Part shown: in pieces, positions 1-7,242 of the stretch
Layout of the letters: every line of letters begins with the position of its first letter
Numbering within the stretch: the first letter of the stretch is position 1
From: Parcubacteria group bacterium Gr01-1014_56
GTDB lineage: Bacteria > Patescibacteriota > Minisyncoccia > Phycocordibacterales > SBAW01
Direction: 5' to 3'
Assembly (NCBI GenBank): GCA_007375995.1
Contig: VMFK01000008.1
Location: forward strand, 1 to 17,316
DNA: 17,316 bases
Program-made: the position numbers and the translations under genes
The notes under the pieces: generated by a model
Seen by the model: only the letters and a program-made list of their open reading frames with translations
Database searches by the model: none
What the model was told of the DNA's origin: nothing

Positions 1-1
1 G

Positions 2-682
2 AAGCCGGGCGACTCGATGTACGAGATGCACATGGACATGTCGGGCGGTGCCGCGGTTATACACGCGGTTGTACTCGCAGCAAAATTAAAACTAAAGGTA
101 AATGTTGTCGGGCTGGTACCTGCGGTCGAAAACTCGCCTTCAGGTTCTGCGGTGCGCCCTGGCGATATTCTTAAATCACTTTCAGGAAAAACGATCGAGA
201 TTTTACATACTGACGCAGAGGGCCGGGTGATCCTTGCTGACGCTATCACCTATGCGAAGCGGTATGACCCAAAAATAGTTGTTGATGTTGCAACACTTAC
301 CGGAGCGTCTCTTATCGCGCTCGGCACACAAGCAAGCGCTTATATGACCAACAAGGAGAGCCTTGTGCCGACTATGCAGCGGCTCGGAGAGGAGAGTGGC
401 GACTACGTATGGCCATTCCCCGCATGGGAGGAATATGAGGAGATGGTCAAAGGTACTTTTGGTGATATCCCAAATATTTCAACCGCGGGGAACAGCCGCT
501 ACGGTGGTGTTATTGCCGGCGGGATGTTTTTGCGCGAGTTTGCTAAAGAACTTTCATGTCCATGGGTACATATCGACATGGCGCCTCGCATGACTGCCAA
601 CGCAAACGAGTTCCTCGCCAAGGGGGCAGTGGGCGCGCCAGTGCGCCTACTTCTTGGTATCATTGAGGAATATGGCCGTTAG
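2..682 (+). CDS. pepA: Leucyl aminopeptidase (peptidase family M17), 3' part only
   Basis: Cytosolic two-metal aminopeptidase that removes N-terminal residues from peptides. The 5' end lies outside the window, and reading is open from base 2. The first visible codons give KPGDSMYEMHMDMSGG, the family's active-site Lys and metal-ligand Asp region. It is followed by ENSPSG and by HTDAEGR, the M17 signature normally NTDAEGR, which carries metal-binding Asp and Glu and the catalytic Arg. The first signature residue is His instead of Asn. The 226 visible residues cover the C-terminal catalytic domain through to the end, so the gene is truncated only by the window edge. Its stop lies inside scpA with an 11-base overlap, which suggests one operon with translational coupling. 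Confidence 0.93.
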   Translation, partial: KPGDSMYEMHMDMSGGAAVIHAVVLAAKLKLKVNVVGLVPAVENSPSGSAVRPGDILKSLSGKTIEILHTDAEGRVILADAITYAKRYDPKIVVDVATLTGASLIALGTQASAYMTNKESLVPTMQRLGEESGDYVWPFPAWEEYEEMVKGTFGDIPNISTAGNSRYGGVIAGGMFLREFAKELSCPWVHIDMAPRMTANANEFLAKGAVGAPVRLLLGIIEEYGR

Positions 683-1400
683 AGAAGCATTTACTGTCAA
701 AACACCCCTATACGAAGGCCCGCTTGATCTCCTTTTAGAACTTATAGAGAAGCGTAAGCTTCTTATCAACGATATTTCGCTTGCAGCGGTCGCCGAGGAG
801 TACATCACCAAAATAAATGCGCTAGACGCGCTTCCCGTGGCGGAAACAGCACAATTTATTGCCCTTGCGGCTACACTTTTACTTGTAAAATCCCGCTCGC
901 TCTTGCCCATGCTTGAGCTCTCGCCGGACGAAGAGCGCGATATCAAAGAGCTCCAGTATCGCCTTGAGGTATATAAAATTATTAAAGAGGCAGGGCGAGG
1001 CCTTTCTCGTTTGTTCGGGGGTGCTCAACTGTATGAGGGCTCTTGGCGCGAGCCGGAGGCGCTTTTTTTGCCGGACAAAAGCGCTACTCTGGAGTCGCTG
1101 CGCGCTGCAGTAAATATGCTCATAGAAGGGTTCCCTCAAACACTCGCACTCCCCAGGGTCGAGGTGCAGAGAACCATCTCGCTTGAAGATATGGTAGAGA
1201 ACCTCTCCAAGCGCGTGACCCAAGCTATGCGACTCTCATTTAAAGAGTTCGCTGGCAAGAAAGAAAAAACGGAGGTCATTGTTGGGTTTTTAGCGCTGCT
1301 CGAGCTTGTAAAACAAGGTATAATTAGGGCAAGCCAACAGAAAGAGTTTGGCGATATTATGCTTGAATCAGACTCGGTTTCGACCCCTTCCTATGAATAA
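672..1400 (+). CDS. scpA: Segregation and condensation protein A
   Basis: Kleisin subunit of the SMC-ScpAB condensin complex, which bridges SMC heads and compacts and segregates the chromosome. The N-terminal signature YEGPLDLLLELIEKRKL is typical of ScpA, followed by a helical region (LAATLLLVKSRSLLP) and a C-terminal winged-helix-like segment (EVIVGFLALLELVKQGII). The 242 residues are a normal length. I chose the ATG at 672 over a TTG at 654 because it starts directly at the family's N-terminus and is preceded by GAGG about 5 bases upstream. It overlaps the aminopeptidase stop by 11 bases and scpB by 8 bases. Confidence 0.94.
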   Translation: MAVREAFTVKTPLYEGPLDLLLELIEKRKLLINDISLAAVAEEYITKINALDALPVAETAQFIALAATLLLVKSRSLLPMLELSPDEERDIKELQYRLEVYKIIKEAGRGLSRLFGGAQLYEGSWREPEALFLPDKSATLESLRAAVNMLIEGFPQTLALPRVEVQRTISLEDMVENLSKRVTQAMRLSFKEFAGKKEKTEVIVGFLALLELVKQGIIRASQQKEFGDIMLESDSVSTPSYE

Positions 1401-1956
1401 CCAAGGACTTGGGCAACAAATAGAAGCACTCCTTTTTGCTTTGGGGCGACCGCTTGCCCGCAAAGAACTTATTGAAAAACTAGGTTGCTCGGCCGAGGAT
1501 CTTGAGCTTGCTATTAAAACACTTGTCGTCGGCGGAGACGGGCGCGGTGTGGTGTGTGTCGACGACGGCCGAACTCTGGAGCTTAGGATAAGCAGCAAAG
1601 ACGCTGAGTTGGTCGAGCGTGTGCGTAAGGAGGAGCTTTCAAGGGACATCGGGCGAGCGGGCCTTGAGACACTCTCGGCGATTTTATACCGCGGCCCTTT
1701 AACGCGCTCTGAGATCGATTTTATCCGCGGTGTTAATTCGTCACAAATACTGCGCACGCTTCTTGTGCGCGGGCTCGTGAGGCGAATTACAAACCCCAAA
1801 GACGAGCGCTCATTTTTATATGAGCCAACCACGGAGCTTATGGCGCAACTTGGCACAGTAACGCGAGATTCTTTACCCGACTTCGCACATGTCCGTTCAC
1901 GCCTCGTGGAGCTCGAGGAGGCATATCGTCTTAAAAACAATGATTCTAACGAGTAA
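1393..1956 (+). CDS. scpB: Segregation and condensation protein B
   Basis: ScpB dimer subunit of condensin, which binds the ScpA linker and regulates SMC ATPase activity. The 187-residue protein has the tandem winged-helix pattern: the N-terminal IEALLFALGRPLARKELIEKL, and the second domain with GLETLSAILYRGPLTRSEIDFIRGVNSSQILRTLLVRGLV, which matches the family core 'ALAIIAYRQPITRAEIEEIRGV'. The ATG at 1393 is used because it begins the family N-terminus and overlaps scpA by 8 bases. No Shine-Dalgarno sequence precedes it, so reinitiation after scpA is likely. Its 3' end overlaps the next gene by 17 bases. Confidence 0.94.
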   Translation: MNNQGLGQQIEALLFALGRPLARKELIEKLGCSAEDLELAIKTLVVGGDGRGVVCVDDGRTLELRISSKDAELVERVRKEELSRDIGRAGLETLSAILYRGPLTRSEIDFIRGVNSSQILRTLLVRGLVRRITNPKDERSFLYEPTTELMAQLGTVTRDSLPDFAHVRSRLVELEEAYRLKNNDSNE

Positions 1957-2839
1957 AACAATCGTATATGCACTCTCTCTGGCAAGCTTAGTCTGCGCGC
2001 TCCTTTTGGTGGCACTCTACGGCACCCAAGCGCCGTTCCATACCTCCGCGATGTCTGATTCTGATACTAAGATTTTTACGATAGATATAGACCCGTCTCT
2101 TATTTCTGCAAAAGCAGCGATCGTCTATGACCCCATAACCAAACAGGTACTGTTTGAAAAAAGTGCTGACCGCCGACTGCCGCTCGCGTCTCTCACCAAA
2201 CTCATGTCAGCGGACGCTGTGCTCGCAAGTATAGACTCGAACCAGGCTGTGCAAATCACAGGAGAGAATCTTAAACCTACTGGCGACTCTGGGTTTAGAG
2301 TAGGGGAGTTCTGGAAGCTGGGCGATCTTATCAAGTTTGGGCTCGTCGCATCCTCAAATGACGCGATGGCAGCCGCAGCCGCGACTCTCGGGGGAGACGT
2401 CGTTGACCGCATGAATCGCCGAGCAAAAGAACTTGGCCTTACGCAAACCTATTTTTTTAACCCGACAGGGCTTGACCTCGACGTTGAGACAGCGGGGGCA
2501 TACGGCTCAGTTCGCGATGTTGCTATTCTTGCAGGGGCGTTTCTAGAGCAGTTTCCTGCACAGTTTGAGGCAACCGCTTCTCCCTCGATCAGTATTTCAA
2601 CTACACATCATGTGCTTGAGGCAACCTCTACCGCAACACCCCTGATGAGCATTCCCGGTCTTATTGGTGCAAAAACCGGCTACACGGACTTGGCCGGAGG
2701 AAATTTAGTTGCCGCTTTTGATATAGAAATAGGGCGGCCGCTTATCGTTGCGGTCCTAGGTTCAACCCGCGATGGCCGGTTCGACGATGTAAAGCTGCTT
2801 ATGCTGGAGGCACGGAAATTATTTACTGATCAGAACTAA
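1940..2839 (+). CDS. D-alanyl-D-alanine carboxypeptidase (peptidase family S11)
   Basis: Penicillin-binding protein that trims the terminal D-Ala from peptidoglycan pentapeptides outside the membrane. All three S11 motifs are present in 299 residues: SLTK at 84-87 (nucleophile Ser84 and base Lys87), SSN at 138-140 and KTG at 245-247. An N-terminal hydrophobic stretch at about residues 8-27 is a signal peptide or signal anchor. The usual DacA C-terminal beta domain and amphipathic anchor are absent, since the protein ends soon after the KTG domain, so the N-terminal segment probably anchors it. The ATG at 1940 puts a clean signal sequence at the start and overlaps scpB by 17 bases. Symbol withheld because the family has several paralogues. 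Confidence 0.93.
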   Translation: MILTSKTIVYALSLASLVCALLLVALYGTQAPFHTSAMSDSDTKIFTIDIDPSLISAKAAIVYDPITKQVLFEKSADRRLPLASLTKLMSADAVLASIDSNQAVQITGENLKPTGDSGFRVGEFWKLGDLIKFGLVASSNDAMAAAAATLGGDVVDRMNRRAKELGLTQTYFFNPTGLDLDVETAGAYGSVRDVAILAGAFLEQFPAQFEATASPSISISTTHHVLEATSTATPLMSIPGLIGAKTGYTDLAGGNLVAAFDIEIGRPLIVAVLGSTRDGRFDDVKLLMLEARKLFTDQN

Positions 2840-2848
2840 CGTACACGT

Positions 2849-3904
2849 ATGGACAACTTCGACGCAATGCGCATATTTTTACCTTCAGTCATCGCATTTC
2901 TTTTTGGGATCGGGTTCACTCCATTTCTTACCTATGTGTTATATCGTTTTCATTTTTGGAAGCCAAAAGCAGGCAAGACAGCACTAGACGGTACCCCTGC
3001 GGAGACCTTTAACAAACTCCACGAACATAAAGAGGTCGGCACGCCTAGGGCCGGCGGTATTTTGGTGTGGGGCGCAACACTCCTCACCGCAGGACTCCTG
3101 GCCTTCCTCGGTATGCTTAAACCAGACGCATTCGGCAGCTTAGCTTTTATCAGCCGTGAGCAAACTTGGCTCCCGCTTGTGGCGCTTATAGTGGGCGCGC
3201 TCGTTGGGTTTATAGACGACTATTACGAAGTCCGCGGAAAAGGGGGTTTGCGCCTCCGGGTGCGTATTGTGGTCGTCGCTAGCGTGGCCTTGTTTTGTGC
3301 CTGGTGGTTTTACAGCAAACTCGGGGTAACCGCGATTTCGTTTCCGTTTATCTCGGGGCCGCTTGATCTAGGATTACTATTTATTCCATTTTTTATGCTT
3401 GTGGCGCTCTCACTCTATGCAGGAGGAGTGATCGACGGGCTGGACGGCCTCTCAGGAGGCGTGTATGCAAGTATTTTTGCCGCGTATGCGGGTATCGCGT
3501 TCTTTCAAAACCAGCTAAACATCGCCGCGCTGTGCGCTGCAATTCTGGGAGGCTTGCTCGCATTTTTGTGGTTTAATATCCCGCCCGCCCGCTTTTATCT
3601 CTCGGAGACCGGAAGCATGGGCCTCACCTTAGCGCTCACGGTAATTGTCTTTTTGACAGACCTCCGCGGGGAGGGGAAGGGGCTTATGGTGCTCCCGATC
3701 ATTGCGCTCCCGCTGGTGGCAACAGTGGTGTCTAACGTACTCCAAATTTTTAGTAAAAAAGTATTCAATAAAAAAGTATTCCGTGTAGCGCCGCTTCATC
3801 ACCACTTTGAGGCGCTTGGCTGGCCCGCGTACAAGGTCACGATGCGCTACTGGGTCATTAGCGTTGTATCCGCCCTCATCGGCGTGTCACTTGCTCTCTT
3901 GTAA
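2849..3904 (+). CDS. mraY: Phospho-N-acetylmuramoyl-pentapeptide transferase
   Basis: Integral membrane enzyme that transfers phospho-MurNAc-pentapeptide from UDP to undecaprenyl phosphate, making lipid I. The 351-residue polytopic protein has IDDYYE at 122-127 (the catalytic Asp pair), VIDGLDGLSGG around 194-204 and the diagnostic APLHHHFE at 314-321. The third acidic active-site residue, in the block usually written FMGDTGS, is here SETGS at 252-256, with Glu instead of Asp. The start at 2849 follows the carboxypeptidase by 9 bases; Met7 is an alternative. Its TAA stop shares one base with the ftsW ATG (TAATG), so the two are translationally coupled. Confidence 0.95.
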   Translation: MDNFDAMRIFLPSVIAFLFGIGFTPFLTYVLYRFHFWKPKAGKTALDGTPAETFNKLHEHKEVGTPRAGGILVWGATLLTAGLLAFLGMLKPDAFGSLAFISREQTWLPLVALIVGALVGFIDDYYEVRGKGGLRLRVRIVVVASVALFCAWWFYSKLGVTAISFPFISGPLDLGLLFIPFFMLVALSLYAGGVIDGLDGLSGGVYASIFAAYAGIAFFQNQLNIAALCAAILGGLLAFLWFNIPPARFYLSETGSMGLTLALTVIVFLTDLRGEGKGLMVLPIIALPLVATVVSNVLQIFSKKVFNKKVFRVAPLHHHFEALGWPAYKVTMRYWVISVVSALIGVSLALL

Positions 3905-5004
3905 TGAAAAACAAATCTGTCGACACACCCTTTCTCCTCGTTTTGTGCGCCATCGTCGCGTTTGGGCTTCTTATCTTTACTTCCGCGGCGCTCGGGCTCC
4001 TCGCGCGGGGAGGTGCCTCGTTTTCCTCGGTTGCGGCGAGCCAGCTACTCTTAGGGCTAGTATGCGGAGGTATCGCTTGTTTTACGCTCGCAAAAATCGA
4101 TTATCGTTTGTGGCGCAAATTTACACCGTATCTTTTTGGTTTTGCGGTTTTTCTTACACTTTTAGTGTTTGAGCCGCATGTCGGCCTCTCTCTTAAGGGT
4201 GCCGCACGCTGGGTAGAGATAGGCCCGATCTCGTTTCAACCAGAAGAAATCCTAAAATTCGCCACTATTGCGTTTCTCTCGGCAATATACGCGACTCGAC
4301 TAAAGAAAATAGAGACGCTTAAGGGCGGGCTTCTTCCCCTCATAGGTATTGTCGGCCCCGTGGCGCTTATACTTCTGCTCCAGCCCAATACCGCCGGAGT
4401 AATTATGATCGGTGTTGCGGGGGCGGGAGTGCTGTTTGCTGCAGGAGGGCGCGCAATGCACATGGGGCTTCTAATACTTCTAGGCATAGTGGCGATAGGC
4501 ATAGCTGCGGTAACTTATCCGCACGTCGCGGAGCGTATTCAAACATTTATGCATCACGCCGAGGACCCGCAGGGAGCTGGCTATCAGATCCAGCAGTCTC
4601 TTATCGCGGTTGGTTCAGGCGGCATTACCGGCAGAGGGTTCGGGCAGAGTATTCAAAAATTCTCCTACCTTCCTGAGCCCATTGGAGACTCGATATTTGC
4701 CGTTGCGGCAGAGGAATTCGGCTTTGCGGGGAGTGTAGTGCTGGTACTCTTGTTCGCTACATTTGGTCTCTTGGGGCTCAGGATCGCCGCTAGAGCGCCG
4801 GACCCCTTTGGCGGTCTTATGGTGACTGGCTTTGTGATTTTAATTGTGGGGCAGTCGTTCTTTAATATTGCCTCCACGCTCGGCATCGTGCCCTTGGTAG
4901 GCGTGCCACTCATTTTTGTCTCTCACGGAGGTACCGCGCTCGCGATGGCACTCGCGGAGGCAGGTGTTATATTGAGTGTGTCTCGAAGAATGAAACACAG
5001 ATAA
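3904..5004 (+). CDS. ftsW: FtsW-type SEDS peptidoglycan polymerase
   Basis: Septal glycosyltransferase of the SEDS family that polymerises lipid II at the division site, working with a class B PBP. The 366-residue protein has about ten hydrophobic segments and the family blocks GAARWVEIG (99-107), FQPEEILKF (111-119), GRGFGQS (243-249) and LPEPIGDSIFAVAAEE (256-271), which contains the conserved catalytic Asp at 262. The C-terminal block usually read SYGGSS is here SHGGTA at 340-345, and QPSE is QPEE. Position between mraY and murG argues for FtsW over RodA. It starts on the mraY stop codon and ends 9 bases before murG. Confidence 0.92.
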   Translation: MKNKSVDTPFLLVLCAIVAFGLLIFTSAALGLLARGGASFSSVAASQLLLGLVCGGIACFTLAKIDYRLWRKFTPYLFGFAVFLTLLVFEPHVGLSLKGAARWVEIGPISFQPEEILKFATIAFLSAIYATRLKKIETLKGGLLPLIGIVGPVALILLLQPNTAGVIMIGVAGAGVLFAAGGRAMHMGLLILLGIVAIGIAAVTYPHVAERIQTFMHHAEDPQGAGYQIQQSLIAVGSGGITGRGFGQSIQKFSYLPEPIGDSIFAVAAEEFGFAGSVVLVLLFATFGLLGLRIAARAPDPFGGLMVTGFVILIVGQSFFNIASTLGIVPLVGVPLIFVSHGGTALAMALAEAGVILSVSRRMKHR

Positions 5005-5013
5005 ATTTATATT

Positions 5014-6144
5014 ATGAAAATTCTTTTTACGGGGGGAGTAAGTGGCGGACATTTTTACCCAATCATTGCGGTTGCCGAAGCTATCAACGATGCGGCGAGA
5101 GAGAGAAAATTACTTGAGCCGCAGTTGTACTACGCTGCGCCAGACCCATATAGCCGCGAGATGCTTATTGCTAACAATATTACATTTATACCCACGGCAG
5201 CGGGCAAGGTCCGCAGATACTTTTCACTTCTTAATGTCGTTGACCTGTTTAAGACCATGTGGGGGACACTGACCTCTGTACTCAGGATTTTCTTCCTGTA
5301 TCCTGACGTTGTGTTTGCCACCGGCGGATACGCCTCATTTCCAACACTGCTTGCGGCACGGCTCTTTAGGATCCCCGTGGTGATCTACGCCACAGACGTT
5401 GAGCCAAGCCGCGTAAACCTCTGGGCAAAGAATTTCGCCGTAAAAATCGCCGTGTCGTTTCCTGAAGCGGCAAAATATTTCCCGGAAGACAAGGTCGCCT
5501 ATACCGGAAACCCGATCCGCAAAGCAGCGCTCACGCCAGCCAGGGAGGGCGCACATGAGTTTCTCAAACTAAAGCCCGAGGTGCCTGTCGTTTTGGTGCT
5601 CGGAGGCTCACAAGGGGCCACAGCGATCAACGAGGCAATACTTGCTGCGCTCCCCGAGCTCCTCGAGAAGTACCAGGTGGTGCACCAAACAGGAGAGGCT
5701 AATATCAAAGAGGTCGAGGGCCGCGCTCGTATTGTACTTGGCCTTTCCCCCATAGCGGAGCGGTACAAAACGTTTGGTTACTTAAACGACCTTGCGATGC
5801 GTATGGCTGCGGGCGCGGCTGCAATTGTCATCTCACGCGCCGGGGCAGGGGCTATTTTTGAGATCGCCTCTTGGGGCTTGCCGTCGATCCTTATCCCGAT
5901 ACCTGAACCCGTCTCGCACGACCAAACAAAGAATGCTTTTTCTTATGCCAGAGGGGGTAGAGCAGTGGTGATCGAGCAAAACAACCTCACGCCACACCTT
6001 CTTGTTTCAGAAATTAATCGCATAATAGGGAACGACCAACTTACCCACAAAATGAAAGAGGCTGCGCGCGCGTTCGGCCGTGCTGACGCAAGTAAAGTGA
6101 TCGCGAACGCACTCCTGGACATAGCCCTCTCCCACGAAGAATAA
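5014..6144 (+). CDS. murG: UDP-GlcNAc:lipid I N-acetylglucosaminyltransferase
   Basis: Membrane-associated GT28 glycosyltransferase on the cytoplasmic face that adds GlcNAc to lipid I to form lipid II. In 376 residues the N-terminal glycine loop is FTGGVSGGHFYP (5-16), a second loop is ATGGYASFPTLLA, and the C-terminal UDP-GlcNAc domain has LGGSQGATAINEAI, SRAGAGAIFEIASWGLPSILIP and HDQTKNA. The segment normally HEQNAVPG after the first domain is YATDVEPS, so this is a divergent member. No Shine-Dalgarno sequence is seen before the ATG, which fits coupling with ftsW. murC, which often follows murG, is not in the window; a histidine phosphatase gene follows instead. Confidence 0.94.
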   Translation: MKILFTGGVSGGHFYPIIAVAEAINDAARERKLLEPQLYYAAPDPYSREMLIANNITFIPTAAGKVRRYFSLLNVVDLFKTMWGTLTSVLRIFFLYPDVVFATGGYASFPTLLAARLFRIPVVIYATDVEPSRVNLWAKNFAVKIAVSFPEAAKYFPEDKVAYTGNPIRKAALTPAREGAHEFLKLKPEVPVVLVLGGSQGATAINEAILAALPELLEKYQVVHQTGEANIKEVEGRARIVLGLSPIAERYKTFGYLNDLAMRMAAGAAAIVISRAGAGAIFEIASWGLPSILIPIPEPVSHDQTKNAFSYARGGRAVVIEQNNLTPHLLVSEINRIIGNDQLTHKMKEAARAFGRADASKVIANALLDIALSHEE

Positions 6145-6148
6145 GCAT

Positions 6149-6802
6149 ATGAAAAAAGTTTATTTTGTACGGCACGGTATTACCGAAGGAAATGAAAAAG
6201 ATGCTTATCAACTTCCAACTATGCCTCTTTCTGAAAGCGGTCGTGCGCAGGCAAACTTCTTAGCAAAACGTTTTGAAACAATTCCTTTAGATATAATTAT
6301 TTCAAGTGATATGGCTCGTGCAGCAGAGACTGCAAAAATTGTTTCAGACGGTACGGGCCATGTGCTTGTATTAGAGCCTCTTTTTCATGAGATCCTTCGA
6401 CCTTCTGTAGTGAGAGGAAAAATACGCACGCTTCCAGAAGTATTAGAAGTAATGAACATAGTCCACACCTACTGGAGTGAGAAAGAGAAAAAGCATTCAG
6501 ACGAAGAAAATTTCTTTGATCTAAAAGAACGCGCAACAAAGGCCTTGGAATATATTAAATCACGCCAAGAAGAGAATATTCTGGTGGTCACCCATGGTCA
6601 TTTTCTTCGAATGCTTCTCGCAGTAATGTTATTTGAAGAACTGCTAAATCCAGAATTATTTGCTGCGATTGAAAAGTTCTTTTATCCGTCTAACGCTGGC
6701 ATCACGATGTGCGAATACGACAACCCTTATCATAAAAACAAATGGCGGTTATTTACCTGGAGCGATTATGCTCATCTAGGAGACGCCTACGTAACTTATT
6801 GA
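6149..6802 (+). CDS. Histidine phosphatase family protein (phosphoglycerate mutase-like)
   Basis: Cytosolic phosphohydrolase or mutase of the histidine phosphatase superfamily that forms a phosphohistidine intermediate. The signature RHG sits at residues 8-10 (nucleophile His9), the second Arg is in SSDMARAAETA (Arg57), an acidic residue follows in FHEIL (Glu81), and the second catalytic His is in VTHGHFLRM (His149). The 217-residue length is usual. The substrate cannot be told from sequence; a sugar-phosphate or nucleotide phosphatase is possible. It begins 4 bases after murG, but its base composition is visibly more AT-rich than the mur genes, so it may be a later insertion into the run. 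Its TGA stop overlaps the -35 element of the next gene. Confidence 0.88.
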   Translation: MKKVYFVRHGITEGNEKDAYQLPTMPLSESGRAQANFLAKRFETIPLDIIISSDMARAAETAKIVSDGTGHVLVLEPLFHEILRPSVVRGKIRTLPEVLEVMNIVHTYWSEKEKKHSDEENFFDLKERATKALEYIKSRQEENILVVTHGHFLRMLLAVMLFEELLNPELFAAIEKFFYPSNAGITMCEYDNPYHKNKWRLFTWSDYAHLGDAYVTY

Positions 6803-6827
6803 CAGGCCACTTCTATGGGAGTATTAC
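6799..6827 (+). promoter_or_regulatory. Candidate sigma70 promoter of the ArsR-like gene
   Basis: A perfect TTGACA at 6799-6804, a 17-base spacer and TATTAC at 6822-6827. The predicted start of transcription lies about 2-4 bases before the ATG at 6837, so the mRNA would be nearly leaderless. The promoter overlaps the stop of the histidine phosphatase gene. Confidence 0.6.
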
Positions 6828-6836
6828 TCTACTGTC

Positions 6837-7184
6837 ATGAGCAGTAAAAAGGCCGCCCACCAGAGAACAATCGGGAAGTTATATTCTCATATTCTCGAGA
6901 ATACAAGAGTAAAGACGCCAAAAAACGCCCGGCAGCTGGAAAAACTGCTCAAAGGTGCTGCGAATCATTGGCGTATTGAAATTTTGAGACTAGTTGCGAA
7001 ACAGGAAGGAATCACGCTTGACAAAATCGCCGAAACACTCAATTGTAATTTCAAAACAGCTTCTGGTCACACTCAAAAATTAGTACAGGCTGGTCTGCTC
7101 GAGAAAAAATATCTTGGTCAAAGTGTTTTGCATTCATTGTCTTCACAAGGCAAGATTCTTTACTCATTTCTCCAATCATTCTGA
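6837..7184 (+). CDS. ArsR-like winged-helix transcriptional regulator
   Basis: Small DNA-binding protein of 115 residues. Residues from about 33 to the end form a winged helix: LEKLLKGAANHWRIEILRLVAKQEGITLDKIAETLNCNFKTASGHTQKLVQAGLLEKKYLGQSVLHSL, with the ArsR pattern of 'R..IL.lL....ls...La..l......vs.HL..L...GLv......G....Y'. No metal-binding Cys pair typical of ArsR sensors is present. The basic N-terminal 30 residues are an extension. The gene has its own promoter, an AT-rich composition, and a palindromic site inside its 5' coding region with an inverted copy at its stop codon. Autoregulation and control of gltX are plausible inferences. Confidence 0.8.
   Translation: MSSKKAAHQRTIGKLYSHILENTRVKTPKNARQLEKLLKGAANHWRIEILRLVAKQEGITLDKIAETLNCNFKTASGHTQKLVQAGLLEKKYLGQSVLHSLSSQGKILYSFLQSF
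6883..6903 (+). promoter_or_regulatory. Candidate operator 1 (21-bp inverted-repeat copy)
   Basis: Contains the perfect 14-bp palindrome TATTCTCGAGAATA (6890-6903), preceded by an extra half-site ATTCTC. It lies in codons 16-23 of the ArsR-like gene, downstream of its promoter, where a bound repressor could act as a roadblock. The 21 bases recur exactly, in inverted orientation, at 7185-7205. Confidence 0.6.
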
Positions 7185-7205
7185 TATTCTCGAGAATATG
7201 AGAAT
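7185..7205 (-). promoter_or_regulatory. Candidate operator 2, inverted copy upstream of gltX
   Basis: Exact reverse complement of 6883-6903, with the same 14-bp palindrome at 7185-7198 and a half-site GAGAAT after it. It begins directly after the stop of the ArsR-like gene and ends 23 bases before the proposed -10 of gltX, next to its -35 position. Binding there would be expected to affect gltX transcription. Confidence 0.6.
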
Positions 7206-7225
7206 AAGCCATTATGGTAAAATTC

Positions 7226-7234
7226 TGCTACACT
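7226..7234 (+). promoter_or_regulatory. Extended -10 promoter of gltX, probably leaderless
   Basis: TGC-TACACT, an extended -10 element with no clear -35. Only 8 bases separate it from the gltX ATG, so transcription should start at or within 2 bases of the start codon. The same nine bases occur before the exonuclease gene on the minus strand at 16117-16125. Confidence 0.6.
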
Positions 7235-7242
7235 AATAAAAT

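Noticed and set aside
654..671. TTG start of scpA at 654
   Set aside because: The ATG at 672 matches the family N-terminus and has a GAGG upstream.
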